This document shows, piece by piece, positions 20,815 through 33,074 of a DNA stretch of 64,000 bases. Under the pieces are notes generated by a model. That model had not been told where the DNA came from, did not search any database, and was given only the letters and a program-made list of their open reading frames with translations. Numbering within the stretch: the first letter of the stretch is position 1; each line of letters opens with the position of its first letter. Origin of the DNA: Antedon bifida (Eukaryota > Echinodermata > Crinoidea > Comatulida > Antedonidae); assembly GCA_963402885.1 (NCBI GenBank), contig OY727093.1, forward strand, positions 22,071,409 through 22,135,408, in the 5' to 3' direction. The position numbers and the translations under genes are program-made.

Positions 20815-21900
20815 AGACGGCTGTAGTTATTGCCGATGAAGTAAATGACAGTGCTATCTGGGAACAGTTGGTTATTGTTATTCGTTATCTGAGGAAAGAT
20901 AATGTACCAGTTGAGAAGTTGATAGAGTATGTGAAGTGTGAGAACATTAGAGGTACAACTATTGCGGATCTCATAATTAATTGTTTATTGTTGTTTTACT
21001 GGGCTTGATCTAATGTACTGTCGTTCACAAACTTATGACGGAGCCGGAAATATGACTGGCAAGCAAAACGGTGCAGCTGCACAATTCAAAGTAAAAACTG
21101 GAAATAAAAAGGCCGACTACTACCAATGCGCCTCTCACAAGCTTAATCTTGCATCATCCATCAACAAAGGTTCCAGAAGTGTATAACATGGTTTGCCCTC
21201 TTCAAACCTTAGGAAGATTTTTGATTAGTTCTGTGAAACGCCAAGGATTTCTCGAACAGATAATAAAAAGTAAAGTAAAGCGCTTTAATGTAATGAAGAA
21301 AAAGGTAAAGCCGTTGTGTGAAACAAGATGGGTAGAGCGCCATACTGCCTTTGAAGATTTGCACATTCTCTATGAATATATTGTAGAGTGCATGACATGC
21401 ATTTCCCGCAATGCCGATAGGATGTGGGATCCTAAGTCAGTGACAGAGGCAAATGGAATCCATAGACAGCTCACTGAATCAAAATTCTTTGTTTCTTTTT
21501 ATGTATGCTGGTTTCTATTGGGCTTCACTAAATCGCTTCTGTTCAACTTCAGGGAACAAGTATGGTCATTGTTCGTGCATACGAACATGTTGATTTAGTA
21601 ACAAAAGAACTTGAAGCAGTCCGCCGTTCACAAGATAAAGAGTTTAGTGAAATATTTAAACTTTGTACAGAAAGCGTTCAAATGTGGAGAGTACATCACC
21701 GGAAGAGTACTGGTCGAAGAACAGTATTAGACTGTCTCCTTAGTCAGTTAAATGCCAGGTTTCTGGGTAGAGCATCATCTGCTATGAAGGCTCTCTACCT
21801 TATACCAAATAATTTAGGAAAAAGCGATAGTTTTGAGGCTCCCATAATTGAGCATTATGGGGACGACCTGCCCAGAAGTAAGGTTATGGTCTTGCCATTG
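20815..21900 (+). pseudogene. hAT transposase (DUF4371-type), frameshifted
   Basis: Fragments in order: VVIADEVNDSAIWEQL (first catalytic Asp region), YDGAGNMTGKQNGAAAQF (second), CASHKLNLA, then after a frameshift CETRWVERHTAFEDL and ESKFFVSFYVCW (frame 21,149-21,598), and after another frameshift YEHVDLVTKELEAVR and ALYLIPNNL (21,562-21,924). This is the RNase H-like and insertion domain order of hAT transposases related to the 52-kDa-repressor/ZMYM-type proteins. The C-terminal dimerisation region is missing. It cannot be active. Confidence 0.75.
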
Positions 21901-22004
21901 GTCGTCATCTTCCACGAAACCTGATACCATCATAGAAACCCTAAATATCGTACAGCATAACGGTTTGGAAAACTTGTATCCAAATACACTTGCAATAAAC
22001 ACAT

Positions 22005-22550
22005 AATAAATATAGCGCATGATAAAACTGGACATCTAGGCTGGTGTCCAAAAGACACAGGATAGGATCACCCAACATTTTTATTGGCCTGGAATACACC
22101 ATCAAGTTAGAGAACACTGTAAAACATGTCCTCAATGTCAGTATTTGACAAAAACAAAGAAACAAAAACAATTATTGCGACCATTACCAATCATTGATAT
22201 ATTAAAAGAATTGGGATAGATATAGCAGGTGTATTTTCTGTTACAGAGGATCGGAATAGATATATCTTTTAGTATTGTGTGACTATACAACTAGATATCC
22301 AGAAGCTATTCCAATACACGATCAAATGGGGTTAACTGTAGCACAGAGTTACTGTATATTCTAGAGTGGGTTTACCTAGTCAAATTATTCATGACCAAGG
22401 TACCAACATTATGTCACAATTTATTGTAGAACTATGTAAAAAATGCCTTATCACCAACAGACTAACGGATATACGAAGCGTTTTATAGGTAAATTGAAAC
22501 TTATGATAAATTCACTGTCTCATGTCCAACTCCATGGCATAGATATATTC
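22005..22550 (+). pseudogene. Gypsy integrase HHCC and core, inactive
   Basis: The zinc-binding region is followed by GIDIAG (first Asp) and IIHDQGTNIMSQF (second Asp). At the third catalytic position the frame reads QTNGYTKRF, with Lys where Glu is expected. Several stops and a short deletion before MPYHQQTNG confirm decay. Confidence 0.7.
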
Positions 22551-22552
22551 CA

Positions 22553-23269
22553 TTGTTGTTATTTTCTTATAGAGATGTACCGTGTGAATTCACAGGATAT
22601 TCACCATTTCACTTACTATATGGTAGACAAATATTCCTTGGTGAAAACAGACATACCTTCACACCTGGGATAGCTCACAACTTAACTAAGTGTATGGCTA
22701 GTGCAAATCAAACTAAACAGAAAAAGCAACAGAAAATTAAATCTTATTATGACAGAACTGCAAAAGATATACACTATAAAGTCGGTGAAGAGGTCTTAAT
22801 TTTCCTCCAAGAAGGCGCGGGAAAGTTGGATTCCAAATGGCAAGGTCCATATAAAATCACTAAAAATATTGGTGAGGTGGATTATGAAATACATATTCCT
22901 GATAAACATAAATTTCATAGAATTACACATGCTAACTTAATCAAAAAATGGTACACACAAGAAGATGCTCGGCAAATATCTCAATGTTACTGTGTAACTG
23001 GGGTAATTCAAGAAACAGGCAATGAATCACTTGTTAAGCCTGTTGATTATGACAGTATATGTCCATCCTATAAACAAACACAAACATTGAAAGACGTAAA
23101 AATTGCAGACTCCATTTCTACAAAACAAAAATGGGAAATAACCAATACACATAAGAAACATACTAAGGCATTTTCTGATGTGCCTGGACAAACTAATAAT
23201 ACTTACACATACAGTACACTACTCATGAAACACCAATCAGACATGCTTACAGGACACCACAATCAATGA
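22553..23269 (+). pseudogene. Gypsy integrase C-terminus with GPY/F domain and RT lead-in
   Basis: The 238-codon frame starts in the end of the integrase core (SYRDVPCEFTGYSPFHLLYG), continues through an SYYDRTAKDIHYKVGEEVLI stretch to the GPY/F motif (LDSKWQGPYKI, residues ~95-105), and then to a ~100-residue linker ending in FSDVPGQT, which in Gypsy pols lies just upstream of RT. The frame end is a frameshift, since the RT lead-in continues in another frame. Confidence 0.7.
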
Positions 23270-23388
23270 TGACAAAAGTCAAAGAAGATGTGGACAGTAT
23301 GTTGAGTTTAGGGGTCATTGAGAGGTCAACTAGTGCATATGCATCTCCTATTCGTTGTACCAAAACCTAACGGTGATATTCGGGTGCA

Positions 23389-23537
23389 GGTCAACTCGGC
23401 CCTAAACCATCTCGGCCAAAGTCAAGTCGGCCCCACGTCAAGTCGGCCTCAAGTCAACTCGGCCTCACGTCATCTCGACCTCAAGCCAACTAGGCCTCAC
23501 GTCAACTCGGCCAAATATTAATCGGTCAACTCGGCCA
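23389..23537. repeat. GTCAACTCGGCC minisatellite
   Basis: About nine degenerate units of (C)GTCAACTCGGCCTCA, 14-17 bp each, with variants GTCAAGTCGGCC and GTCATCTCGACC, directly abut the truncated RT. Confidence 0.75.
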
Positions 23538-25790
23538 CATTAAAGTATGGAACGCAATAATATGTATAAAATGTGCTGATAGTTAAAATGGCAGGATTAG
23601 TAAGGTTAGGCCTACACATGCCTAGACAGAATAAAACGGAAAATTTATTATAAATTATAACACACTCTGTCGTTTTTCGTTTAATTGATAAGTAGTCTTT
23701 ACATTTTGATGATGGAGCAGTAGAAATTATAAACAATGCATTATTAATACTGCACGCTGAACATTTGAAACTACTTTGAACATTTTCAGTTTTATATTCA
23801 CATGTTACTCCTCTTACAGTTACACATATCATATGATACCATGTGGCCTAGAAAAAAAAGCTACAGAGAAAGTTAACAGTAATTTTGTCTCAATTTTTTA
23901 AAAAGGCTAACTAGTCAAACTACTTTGAATATTGTTGGCCAATCAGAAGTCAGGGTGGGTTTTTTAAATAGTTAAGATGATATATTTTAAGAGCCTAAAG
24001 TTTTAGTTTTGGTAGGAAGGTGAAACAGACACAGGGCCTGTTCATTAAAGAAATATACTAATACGAATTTTTGATGTACATCTTTATCTGATAACGTTTG
24101 ATGACGTTTCTCCTATCTGACTACATGAGTAAACCGCTCGGACTCATGCGAAGCCCTTAACACAAATACAGTACAGCATGCCACAAAAGCTACTTTAAAT
24201 GCGTTCTCTGAGAATGGACAGTGAGTTGTATTGGACGGAGAAGTAATGCCATCACAGCCTCTTGAAACTCAGTACTTAGAGTGACAAAATATAAGCATGG
24301 ATAATTGCTTTCAGAAGCGAGTGTATTTACAAACAGTGGATCCACTGAATGATGGATACAGTATGGGGGTAATCTCTAAAGGAAGTCTTCGTCCAGTTTA
24401 ATGATACAGACTGCAATGTATACAAGTTCTCATCAATATCATAAGTTAAAAACACAGATCCATTTATCATTTAAAAATAATCATCCAATCAATTCAATAT
24501 GGATGTGTTCTTTAAAAAAAAGCCTGGCTACTAATCCTATAATTGCAGTGTGAAGGCCATAATACAAAGGACAATATGAACTAGAGAAAGTTAAACAAAA
24601 ATAAAATTGTCAAATCATTAACCAAGCCTGGTGAACCGGTGAATCAAAAGATCAGAGAGTGCTGCTTGGGAAAGATTGAATGCTCATTAAAAGCAAATAA
24701 TGTTTTTAAGTACATATAAGGAAAAGGTTACATGAATAAGTATAAAATGAAGAAAGCACACTGAGAAGTGAAGCTGCTCATTGCACGAATATTGTTAGAT
24801 TTGTTGGTACACATACATAGCCATCAGATGTATTCGATTCATGAACTTATGCGTGACTGATAGAGACCGTTTTTGCTTACGTAGAGAACAAATATACTTA
24901 AAATACAGGTATTTGCCGTTTTTTTTTTATACTGTTAACAAACAGATCGGTCTATATAATCTATAAATTTAAACGAGAAGAGAATGTCAACTCATAAAGT
25001 AACCAGAAATTCAGTTAAAACCAGAGATTTAAAACACCAGGCTACAGTAGTTGTAGCCTGATTTGAATGTTAGCACCACTGGACACCTAACAATAGGTTA
25101 GGTAAACTGTCAGACCAAGTAAACAGAAGAAGCAGTAAAACTAAAAAGATCTTTTTCTTAATTTTAAAACTCAAGGCAAACAAACCTCGGCATATTATTG
25201 CCAAATTCCTTTACCGGCCTCGGAGAAATCAAGTGCTCATTAAAGCGAAAGAGAACTACTAAGGAATCAAACGTCTAACAATTTTATAACAGAAGATTTA
25301 CCCCAGGCTGACATCACGAAGAAACGCGAATTATCCGGAATTATGGCACAAGCATACGCTGATAAAAGGAAACCTGTGTTTCGTAATGGTCAACCGTTTG
25401 ACGGAAACATGTACACACCTAGCACACAATTCAAATGATAAACTTCGCAAACTATTGGAATAAAAGTACAGAGACCCCATACTTTATATAAATTTTTATC
25501 CTTAAACATATGCTTATTTGCTTTGTCTACATTTCACACAGGCCTACTAGTTTTCACCCGTATTTCTAGCATCATTTTGGGTTTTTTTTGTTCTTTGTAC
25601 ACTTTCCCAACATTCTCTCTATTGTGAGCAAAACAAAGAATCTTTAGGTTTACATCATAGATTACATAATCTTATAGTTTTCTTTTATTTATTTTTTCTT
25701 CGATTTTCAACATAATACAGTTGACAATAACTTTGATGAGCAAGATAATGATATCAGTTCACCTTACTACACTATAGATATAGTTTAATT
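23538..25790. other. Intergenic, no recognisable feature
   Basis: About 2.2 kb of unique-looking AT-rich sequence. The frame at 23,518-23,832 (minus) has no known motif. I see no RNA gene, repeat or splice pattern I can support. Confidence 0.4.
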
Positions 25791-25794
25791 CTGC

Positions 25795-26727
25795 TTTCAG
25801 TTTGCATAAATCATCTGAGTTTTCTATTATCAGCCTAAACTGTAGAAGTATAAACAATATAAATTTGATAGCATATATAATTTCTTTCAATACCTAAATT
25901 ATCCCTTTTCTGTTATTTCACTTTGTGAAACTTGGTTATTTAACCACAATGACATTGATCTGTATAAATTCCAAATTGCAACTTTATTCGGGAAAGGGGG
26001 AGGAGTTGGGATATACATAGCCTCAAATATAACTTATCAAACCAGAAATGATATATCGTCAGTGAATGTTTGTTTATTACACTTAATCTTATCTTGAAGA
26101 CAGTAAAAACATTGTTTGTGGCTCAATTTACCGCCCACCAAATCAAAGTCAAGTTCTATTTGATGAAAAATTTTCAATGATTATGCAAACAATATCCAGA
26201 AAGCCGATTATGATATCAACCTACTTAAATTCAACAATAAAAATTCTGTACAAGAACATGTTGACAACTTCTTTTCACACACCTTTCAACCTTTAATCGA
26301 TAAACAAACTAGAATTACGGAAAACAGTGCCACGTTAATTGACAACATTCAGTGCAATATTGATTCAATCTTACCATCCTTAAAAAGTGGCATTATTTTT
26401 TCAGATGTCTCTGACCATTTTCCTGTTGTTTGTACTGTATCAACACTAATAAAAAATTTCATCCATATGTCCCTAGGTTTAAGCATATTCGGACATATAT
26501 ACCAATTCAAACTCAAAATTTCAGTGAAAAACATTTGTCACTGTGATTGGTCAAATGTATTAAACGTCAATGACTTCACCATAGCATACACTAACACATA
26601 CATAGGCACTTCCCTTTGCAAAAGATTCAAATAAAAGCCAATATCATTCGCTCACTATGGATGACAAATGGCATCATAAATTCATTAAAAATTAAAAACA
26701 AACTTTATGCCAAATATAAAAAACTAC
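25795..26727 (+). pseudogene. LINE endonuclease, decayed (left part)
   Basis: Readable pieces in changing frames: SIISLNCRSINN (start of an APE-type endonuclease), GKGGGVGIYIASN, FNPPTK-like Y/RPP region, SDVSDHFPVVC near 26,400, and PWMTNGIINSLKIKNKLYAK at the endonuclease-RT linker. This order is typical of CR1/L2-group LINEs. The sequence is broken by stops and frameshifts, and at 26,728 by an insertion; it resumes at 27,252. Confidence 0.65.
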
Positions 26728-27251
26728 TGTTACGACCACTTTTGGCCTAGGTCGAAATACCTAAAACACAACAACTAGGTTTGGAACAAACAATACTAGC
26801 CAACACACAAAGTACTATGTCAGAAGCACAAGCTCCACTTAATTTCCTTTCCCAACGTTAGAATGCATTACAATACAACAAAACTACACCGTTATAACAA
26901 TACGAAGAATACCGAGTGGTGGTTACCTGCACCCGTACAGTCAAATCGCAAAGTGTTCATCCCCAATAATTTTCCTTGCATCCTGCCTCACTTTCAGTCT
27001 GCAATCACAATCTTAGAGTTTACTGCAACTAACTTTACTCCATTATTCCATAGTCGTTTTCAATTGATTTAATCTCTGGCAGTCAAATATCCACTGTATT
27101 ATTTCTTCTACACATAGCCTACCATCTCTGACTTGTACCGTCTTGTGAGTCACCCAACACAGCTTTCGAACAATACTGATTCGTCCACTTGACTCATTTG
27201 CCTGTGACACCGGATTATTATTGTGACACCTGACTATCGTAACGCGTAACA
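26728..27251. mobile_element. Probable solo LTR (524 bp) nested in the LINE
   Basis: The insertion begins TGTTACGACC and ends CGTAACGCGTAACA, so it has TGTTACG...CGTAACA ends as many Gypsy LTRs do. The LINE reading resumes on its right (KWQKYKLYRNKLNIIIRK). Flanking pentamers ACTAC and ATACC do not match well, so the target duplication is degraded or the boundary is off by a base or two. Confidence 0.5.
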
Positions 27252-27350
27252 ATACCAAATCAAAGTAAATGGCAGAAATACAAACTTTACAGAAATAAAC
27301 TAAACATTATTATCAGGAAAAGAAAAATTGAATATTATTAAATATCGACA
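27252..27350 (+). pseudogene. LINE endonuclease-RT linker, right part
   Basis: The frame reads SKWQKYKLYRNKLNIIIRKR, the linker helix that follows KNKLYAK-type sequence in CR1/L2-like ORF2. It continues the fragment ending at 26,727. Confidence 0.6.
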
Positions 27351-28970
27351 ATATATGGAAATACGGATACAATGACATAGGGAGTGGCAGGACAATGCAG
27401 GGCTGAAATGACTGGCTTTTAATTTACGTGCTAATTACAATTTGAGTGATTCAACTACATAATTACGTGAACTGTACAATTTATTTGTTTTTAGATATTC
27501 ACTAATAATAAATTATATTCATCATTATTTAAGGCCTTTGCTTTACGTAAACTACAATTTGTTTTAGTAATTTAACTAATTATTTATGTTATTTATTAAT
27601 TACCTAATCAAATGTGGGTGCCTTTACATGAACTAAAATTTATTTTAGTAATATAACTAATTATTATTTATGCTGATTACCTAATCAAATTTGGTGCGAT
27701 TCAATGTTACTATAGGAGGCAAGCTGGTATCAGAATGAGGTGTGACACGTCTTTAATGTTTATATTATCGATTATTTCAAACTTATCAAATTGCTTGCTC
27801 TATTTATAAATTGTGTCGATCTAATACGACCGATATATGAGTACGAAAGTTGTTATTTGATCATTTTGTTCCAAAATTAACAAGATCCTGTTGTCATGAT
27901 ATATTGTGATACAAATGTTGAAAGCACCACTCACTAGTGTCATCCAATATGTCACTCTTGGTACGCTTTAGAGACTGTTTCAGTGATTGATGACCCCTAT
28001 TGATGGCGGTTTCCTCATGTGCATGCAACGTTCAAAAATATATATGTATATAATATGTATATATTATAGGTTTCATGTATACTGTTTTTTAACAATTATT
28101 TGCATCTTACGTTCTTATGATTAGCACCAATTGTTGTAAAGTGTTTACATCATTACAGGAGTTTAACCAAATGTATATACGTTTCGTTTACAAATTATCA
28201 ATTCTATTGAGTATCTTTTTTCCCTTTACATTCTTAAGACCACCAATTGCTGTCAAGTGTCCATACATCATTTCATAATCAATCATAATTGGCATACATT
28301 TCATATCCAGAATTACCAGAATTTTCAGTACAGGTTAAATCTCACATGCATGCATTAGGTGAAACCCGGTCCTAAGTTTCCAAAGGCGTTGGCCATTCTT
28401 CCAAGAACCATTCGGGTACACCCATTAGAGGGTGCACGAGCAAATCCTCTAGTAACATAGAATTGAAATAAAAGTGAGATGAACTCACAAAATTGTCCTA
28501 TGTTAAAATACAGGCATGTTCCTTTCATTTTCTATGAAAACCACAGAAACAATATCTGACAAACAAGATTGATTTCTTGATTGCTGTAAATATCACATCA
28601 ACGGATCCGGATATAAAGTTTGAAAAATTAATCAACAAAGCCTTAAACAAATCATTATATTATGATAGTCGATTTATACTTATGAAGAAGAAGATGAAGA
28701 ACCTTGTTCACCAAAACTGACACCAATTGAAGGGGCATAAGTAATCAAGATTCAAGATTGTCCAAGAACCTACGGCGTTTAAAGACCTGATGATTATCTG
28801 TTCACAGATTAAGATTCAGTTTGTAGGTGAAGATAAGGGCGGATGCTTGAGAATTGTCTCAAAACACCTACACTGAATTTTAGAAGCAATTCCTTCTGAC
28901 CTCTACTTCAGGTGATAGTGAAAGAGTACCGAGGTTGTTTTCAACACGATAACTAAAAACCAGGCGCAGG
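27351..28970. other. Intergenic with an old tandem duplication
   Basis: Segments 28,107-28,190 and 28,222-28,290 share ACGTTCTTA..ACCACCAATTG.TGT.AAGTGT and look like an old duplication. AT-rich microsatellite at 28,035-28,075. No gene recognised. Confidence 0.4.
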
Positions 28971-28971
28971 A

Positions 28972-29690
28972 TTGGCATTAGGCAAATTAAGAAAACATCA
29001 AATTTCTTCAAATTCTCTGGACTTCAAAGTGCATACGAAAGTTGATCTAGCTAATAGAGTATTAAGGAAGTCCTACTTTACAAATGTATCCTTATTCAAA
29101 CTTTTCTATTTCAGGTCAGGAACAAATGAGGAATACAAGGAAATGGGAAAAACTGAGTTACCCTGTTGGGACAAAATAAATTCATAATTCAGTTTACAAG
29201 TTTTTATAAGTTTGAATATTGAAACAGTGGGCCAGAACAGACGCAATTTTTAACAGAATTTGAAGAGGGTTATTCAAATCCTAAGGTAAATTTCCATCAC
29301 CATGAGTAGCAGCCTTTCTAGCATTCCAAAGAGTCTCATTGATGATATCAGAGGATTTGGAAATTCATTTGAAGATGACTGCCCAGAGCTGCTGACTCTG
29401 AACACCAGATATTACGCAAAGAGTCTGTTATTACGACCGTTCAACAACAAACTAGGAAAGTCACATCACAATACATTTAAGAAAGAAGTACAAAGACAAA
29501 GGCCAATCAACCAATCAACATTTCCATAGAATGACTTGTGAAATCAAGAAAGCCTCAATGCAAACAGAATTACAAAGCAGGGAAGAGACAAAGACCTTGC
29601 TGTTTTTATCTCACATGAGAATAAATTATATCCATCTGCTGTCTCAAACGACAATGGTAGCCTTGCTTCGGGACAAACTCAGGGTTATTG
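28972..29690 (+). pseudogene. Fragments resembling an uncharacterised invertebrate multi-copy protein
   Basis: The frame 29,302-29,529 contains GFGNSFEDDCPELLTLNTR, LGKSHHNTF and RQRPINQSTF. A short piece at ~29,590-29,680 reads KDLAVFISHENKLYPSAVS. The pattern (GN.F.ED..ELL.LNTR; LG+..; P+ ; F.SHEN...PS.LS) resembles an uncharacterised protein repeatedly found in invertebrate genomes, whose other parts I see at 51.2-53.1 kb. The frame at 28,972-29,187 is of unknown relation. The assignment is from recollection of family patterns and is tentative. Confidence 0.3.
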
Positions 29691-29899
29691 AAATGTCTTT
29701 ACTTTGATGGGTCAATAAGAACCACCAAACAGGTTTGATGCAAAAATATATACACACTTTTTCCATAGCGGCTGGAGTGAATGATTGACAACCAACCGAA
29801 TGCAGCGTGAGATAGTAGTATGGAAAAGACCCATTGAAAAGATCCAAAAACAAGCTATTAGGGCTAGTTGTTTGAAATAGTTTATTGTACCCAATTGTA

Positions 29900-31010
29900 A
29901 TTTAAAAAACATGACTATTCTTAGTAACAAAAAAAGGGGATGAATCTTCTGTAAAAAATTTACAGAGGGAATGATTTTTTTTTTCAAAAATCCATTACAA
30001 TGGGTATTTACATTTTAAATTCTTTTGGTAACTGCGTTCGTGCATTCAAATTTGTGATCACAGATACTGAAATAATATTAGGGATACCAAAACACTGTAT
30101 TTAGTACAGTACAAATCCCCTTTAGCTGCAGAATTTGATTTTCACAAAACAATCCTGTGTTTGAAGTGAAACCTTGCATTTGAGAAGTTCTGAAAAGCAT
30201 TTTAATTTTCCAACAGTATGGAAAAAAATACATAAAGCAGTTGCTAGCTGTTATAATCGATAAAAAGTAAACAAAGATCTAATAATAATATGGTGGTGTG
30301 GTAGGAAACAAGGCCATAAAACTAAACTGTCTATTATGTTGGAATGCATTCTTGCTCTCCAAAACAGGCCAGATCAGGAAAAAAATACAGTAGATGATAT
30401 AATTTTAAAAAGGCCAACCATCACCACATGACAAATCATATACAAATAGAAAAATTCAGATGCCCTATTATCTTTGTGCACCTTCTGAATTACTACTAGT
30501 AGAATGAAGAACATTACTCTTTACTAACAAACACTTTGATAATAGTACACTACATATAGAAAAATCTATTTTATAGCAACATGAGAGCATCTTCAATGGT
30601 ACAAAATTCTGTTCAAACTGTCATTCATAATGTTGAGTTGAGGACCTCTTTAACCTGAAAACCTAAAGAAACAAACAAGGTCATTTTTATAAGATAAATA
30701 AACGAGATCCAATGTCAATGAAATTTAAAGACAATCAATACTACTACGTACATGTAGCTCAACTGAGACATGTCATAACATTAAAAATGATACTATTCAG
30801 TACATACATATTAGGAGTTATGGGCAATTATTTATGTGTCGGCTTCCAAAAATGTTTAGAAACATATCAAGATGGCAGTCACTTTAAAGATAACGTGCCT
30901 AAAAACTGATTATTCCATTTGGATCAGTAATAATGTATAATATATGAGTATATTTTGTTTGTTTAAGTACAATAGATAACTTGAGTACACTGTTTTTGTT
31001 GCTGTCTAGT
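29900..31010. other. Intergenic
   Basis: No gene recognised. The short frame at 30,712-30,909 shows no motif. Confidence 0.35.
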
Positions 31011-31014
31011 AATA

Positions 31015-31520
31015 CGTCACCTCGGTGTTGTTGAGGGCATGGTGTTTTACTGCGACATTAACAGTAGTCTCCCCTCTTGTTTCCCTTCAGTCTGAATAAT
31101 GTCATAGATATGTAGAAGGTTATGTTTACCGTGATTCATGTTCATTGTGTCTGATTGTGATTTTCTGATCCTAATTGATTCCCTGACTTTCTTTTTAAAT
31201 AAGGTTTCTTTTTGTAGGATTTAAGTGTACCAGTTTGTTGTGGTTTAATTGAATAGCATGGTCTGTAATAGCCGATTCATGAGACTTTGGATTCCGATTT
31301 CTTCAATGTTCTTGTGTTTATGCATGTTGTGTTCCTTAGTACATCAGATTGGTGTTCCATGATTCTTGTTTTGAGTGCTCGGTCTGTTTTCACCTTGTAG
31401 TTAAGACAGGAAACCTTGTAGATACAGTCACATGTTTCTTCTTTCTCTATTTTTTCTTTTGGATTTAGTAAGCCTGATTTTGTGGTTTGAAATAGGTTTT
31501 AATGTTCCACATTCTAAATG
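31015..31520 (-). pseudogene. Penelope-like element, C-terminal GIY-YIG endonuclease region
   Basis: The minus strand reads SGLLNPKEKIEKEETCDCIY, KVSCLNYK, then (with the GQTGR-type stretch deleted) DRALKTRIMEHQSDVLRNT and NSAITDHAIQLNHN. This follows the pattern of the GIY-YIG endonuclease at the end of Penelope-like retroelements. After a break it ends with RGETTVNVAVKH. Stops and a deletion make it non-functional. No RT part was seen. Confidence 0.65.
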
Positions 31521-32039
31521 TTCTTTTAATTCTTTCAGCCATTCCTTGCATATGGGATCCCTACTGATCCTATACTCTTCTCATTATATTGGTTCTTTTG
31601 TTTAGAGATGTTTTGATATAGAGATATAGATGTTTTGATTTTTCCCTTGCTATAATTCAATTTAATTATTTTATTTCGTCACGCACTATGACTCGAAAAT
31701 AAACTCAATCAAATGCACAAATATTAAGAGCTTGTCTGATGTTTTCCTTTCTTGTTTTTTTTTTCATCTTCTTCTGTTATTATGTTCTCGCATCTATCTA
31801 TTATTGTGTTGAAACTTAGTTTATGTTCAAGCGGGTGATGAGAGTTGAAATCTAGGTATTGATTTGTGTGGGCATACGATAAGAGGTTTTGAGAAATTCA
31901 AGAAAGGTATCTGGTCACTGACCACACTATTCAATTAAACCACACATCAAACTGTGACAAAAACTGTTACCAAAATAAACATCATGGTTTATAGAATGCA
32001 TGACAGCAGACACAAATTTTTACATATCTATGATAACAA

Positions 32040-32200
32040 TATTCAGATTCAGGGAAACAAGAGAGGAGACCACAGTCAATGTCAAAGTAAAACACACCCT
32101 CAACAACACTGAGGTGATGTATGGCCAGATTGTAACTAACAATTACAGTGTGTTTAAAAAATGTTGTACTAACAGTACTTTTTTTATTTTGTACAACATA
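32040..32200 (+). pseudogene. Penelope-like element 3' end, opposite orientation
   Basis: The plus frame REETTVNVKVKHTLNNTEV closely matches the extreme C-terminus of the minus-strand copy at 31,015-31,100. Two fragments of one family therefore lie ~1 kb apart in opposite directions. Confidence 0.55.
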
Positions 32201-32269
32201 AAAGAAAATATACTCGTATATATTCCAATCATCCTATATTCTGATGATTCTGAAACCTAGAATTCTCTA

Positions 32270-33070
32270 GGCTCTAAAAAGGAAGTAAACAATTTGGTCG
32301 TTTTTTATATCAGTCATACAGTATGCATTAGTTTAGAGATCAAAGGTCACAAATTATGGAATTGCTAGCATACTTTCTGTGTTAGAAAGAACCTGATTGA
32401 TATGGAAAGGAACGGGCTTCTTGTTTTTAACAAATCATACATAGGATATCAGATGCTAGGTTATTCAGAAGTGTTTAGTGCTAACTATCCATGTCGACTG
32501 TGAAGCCTCAAAGCAAATTACTTGAAAGAAAATCGTTGAAGATGAAACACTATTGAGAAAGGCAAGTATTAAATGCATGAGATATACTCTTGAATGATAC
32601 ATTTGAAAACTCTTCACTAAATCAGTATTCAACTATATGTAAAAAGGTGAAATACAAGCCACTCTTGTCTGCAACAATTTTAGAATTGTTGAGAGAAGTA
32701 TGTCAGATAGACATCAGGTGCAACATATTGAAAGAACTTTAATTGAGAAATCACTGATCAAGTACATTGCAATTGTAACCATGGATAGGCCTAATCCAGC
32801 CACTGTATGTAAATTGCTTGGATGGGATATAATTGACAGTTTATGCTAAATGGGAATATTCAAATTCAGTTATACCCACAAGCCTATAATATGGTTCTTT
32901 TTTATTGGAATGATGATTGCCTATATTTTGCCAAAATAAATTACATTTTGATTGTGAGAAATACTTTACTTTATATTAAACGAATGGGAAACAGCAGTAA
33001 GTATTTATGTAAGCATATGCTGTTATAGAAAATAATGAAGATATATATATCGTATTCCATTTAATTTAAT
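32270..33070. other. Intergenic or LINE 5' region
   Basis: No reading frame with recognisable motifs. It may include the 5' UTR of the LINE that starts coding at 33,075. Confidence 0.35.
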
Positions 33071-33074
33071 ATAA

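Larger units (their letters stand above)
19260..21930 (+). mobile_element. Degenerate hAT element (5' terminus plus transposase remains)
   Basis: The sequence starting CAGTGGCGGATCTAGCGGGG at 19,260 has the look of a hAT terminal inverted repeat. About 1.5 kb downstream, on the same strand, lie hAT transposase fragments. Between them is a possible exon at 20,229-20,335 (acidic EEDDDSVEDSSVDSGETG frame with an upstream TTTCCATCACAG acceptor-like site) and a minisatellite at 20,536. The 3' end is lost against a Gypsy fragment at ~21,940. Joining these parts into one element is inference. Confidence 0.45.
21945..23388 (+). mobile_element. Gypsy fragment with integrase before reverse transcriptase (Gmr1-like order)
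   Basis: Integrase comes first: the HHCC domain near 22,005-22,150 (AHDKTGHLG, FYWPGI, CKTCPQCQ), the catalytic core to 22,500, and the C-terminal GPY/F domain near 22,840 (KWQGPYKITKN). The integrase frame runs on to an AFSDVPGQT motif, and after one frameshift near 23,210 the RT lead-in appears: VKEDVDSMLSLGVIERSTSA, YASP and PKPNGDIRV. Standard Ty3/Gypsy pol has RT before integrase; the reverse order is that of Gmr1-like elements of deuterostomes. The RT is cut off by a minisatellite. Confidence 0.65.
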
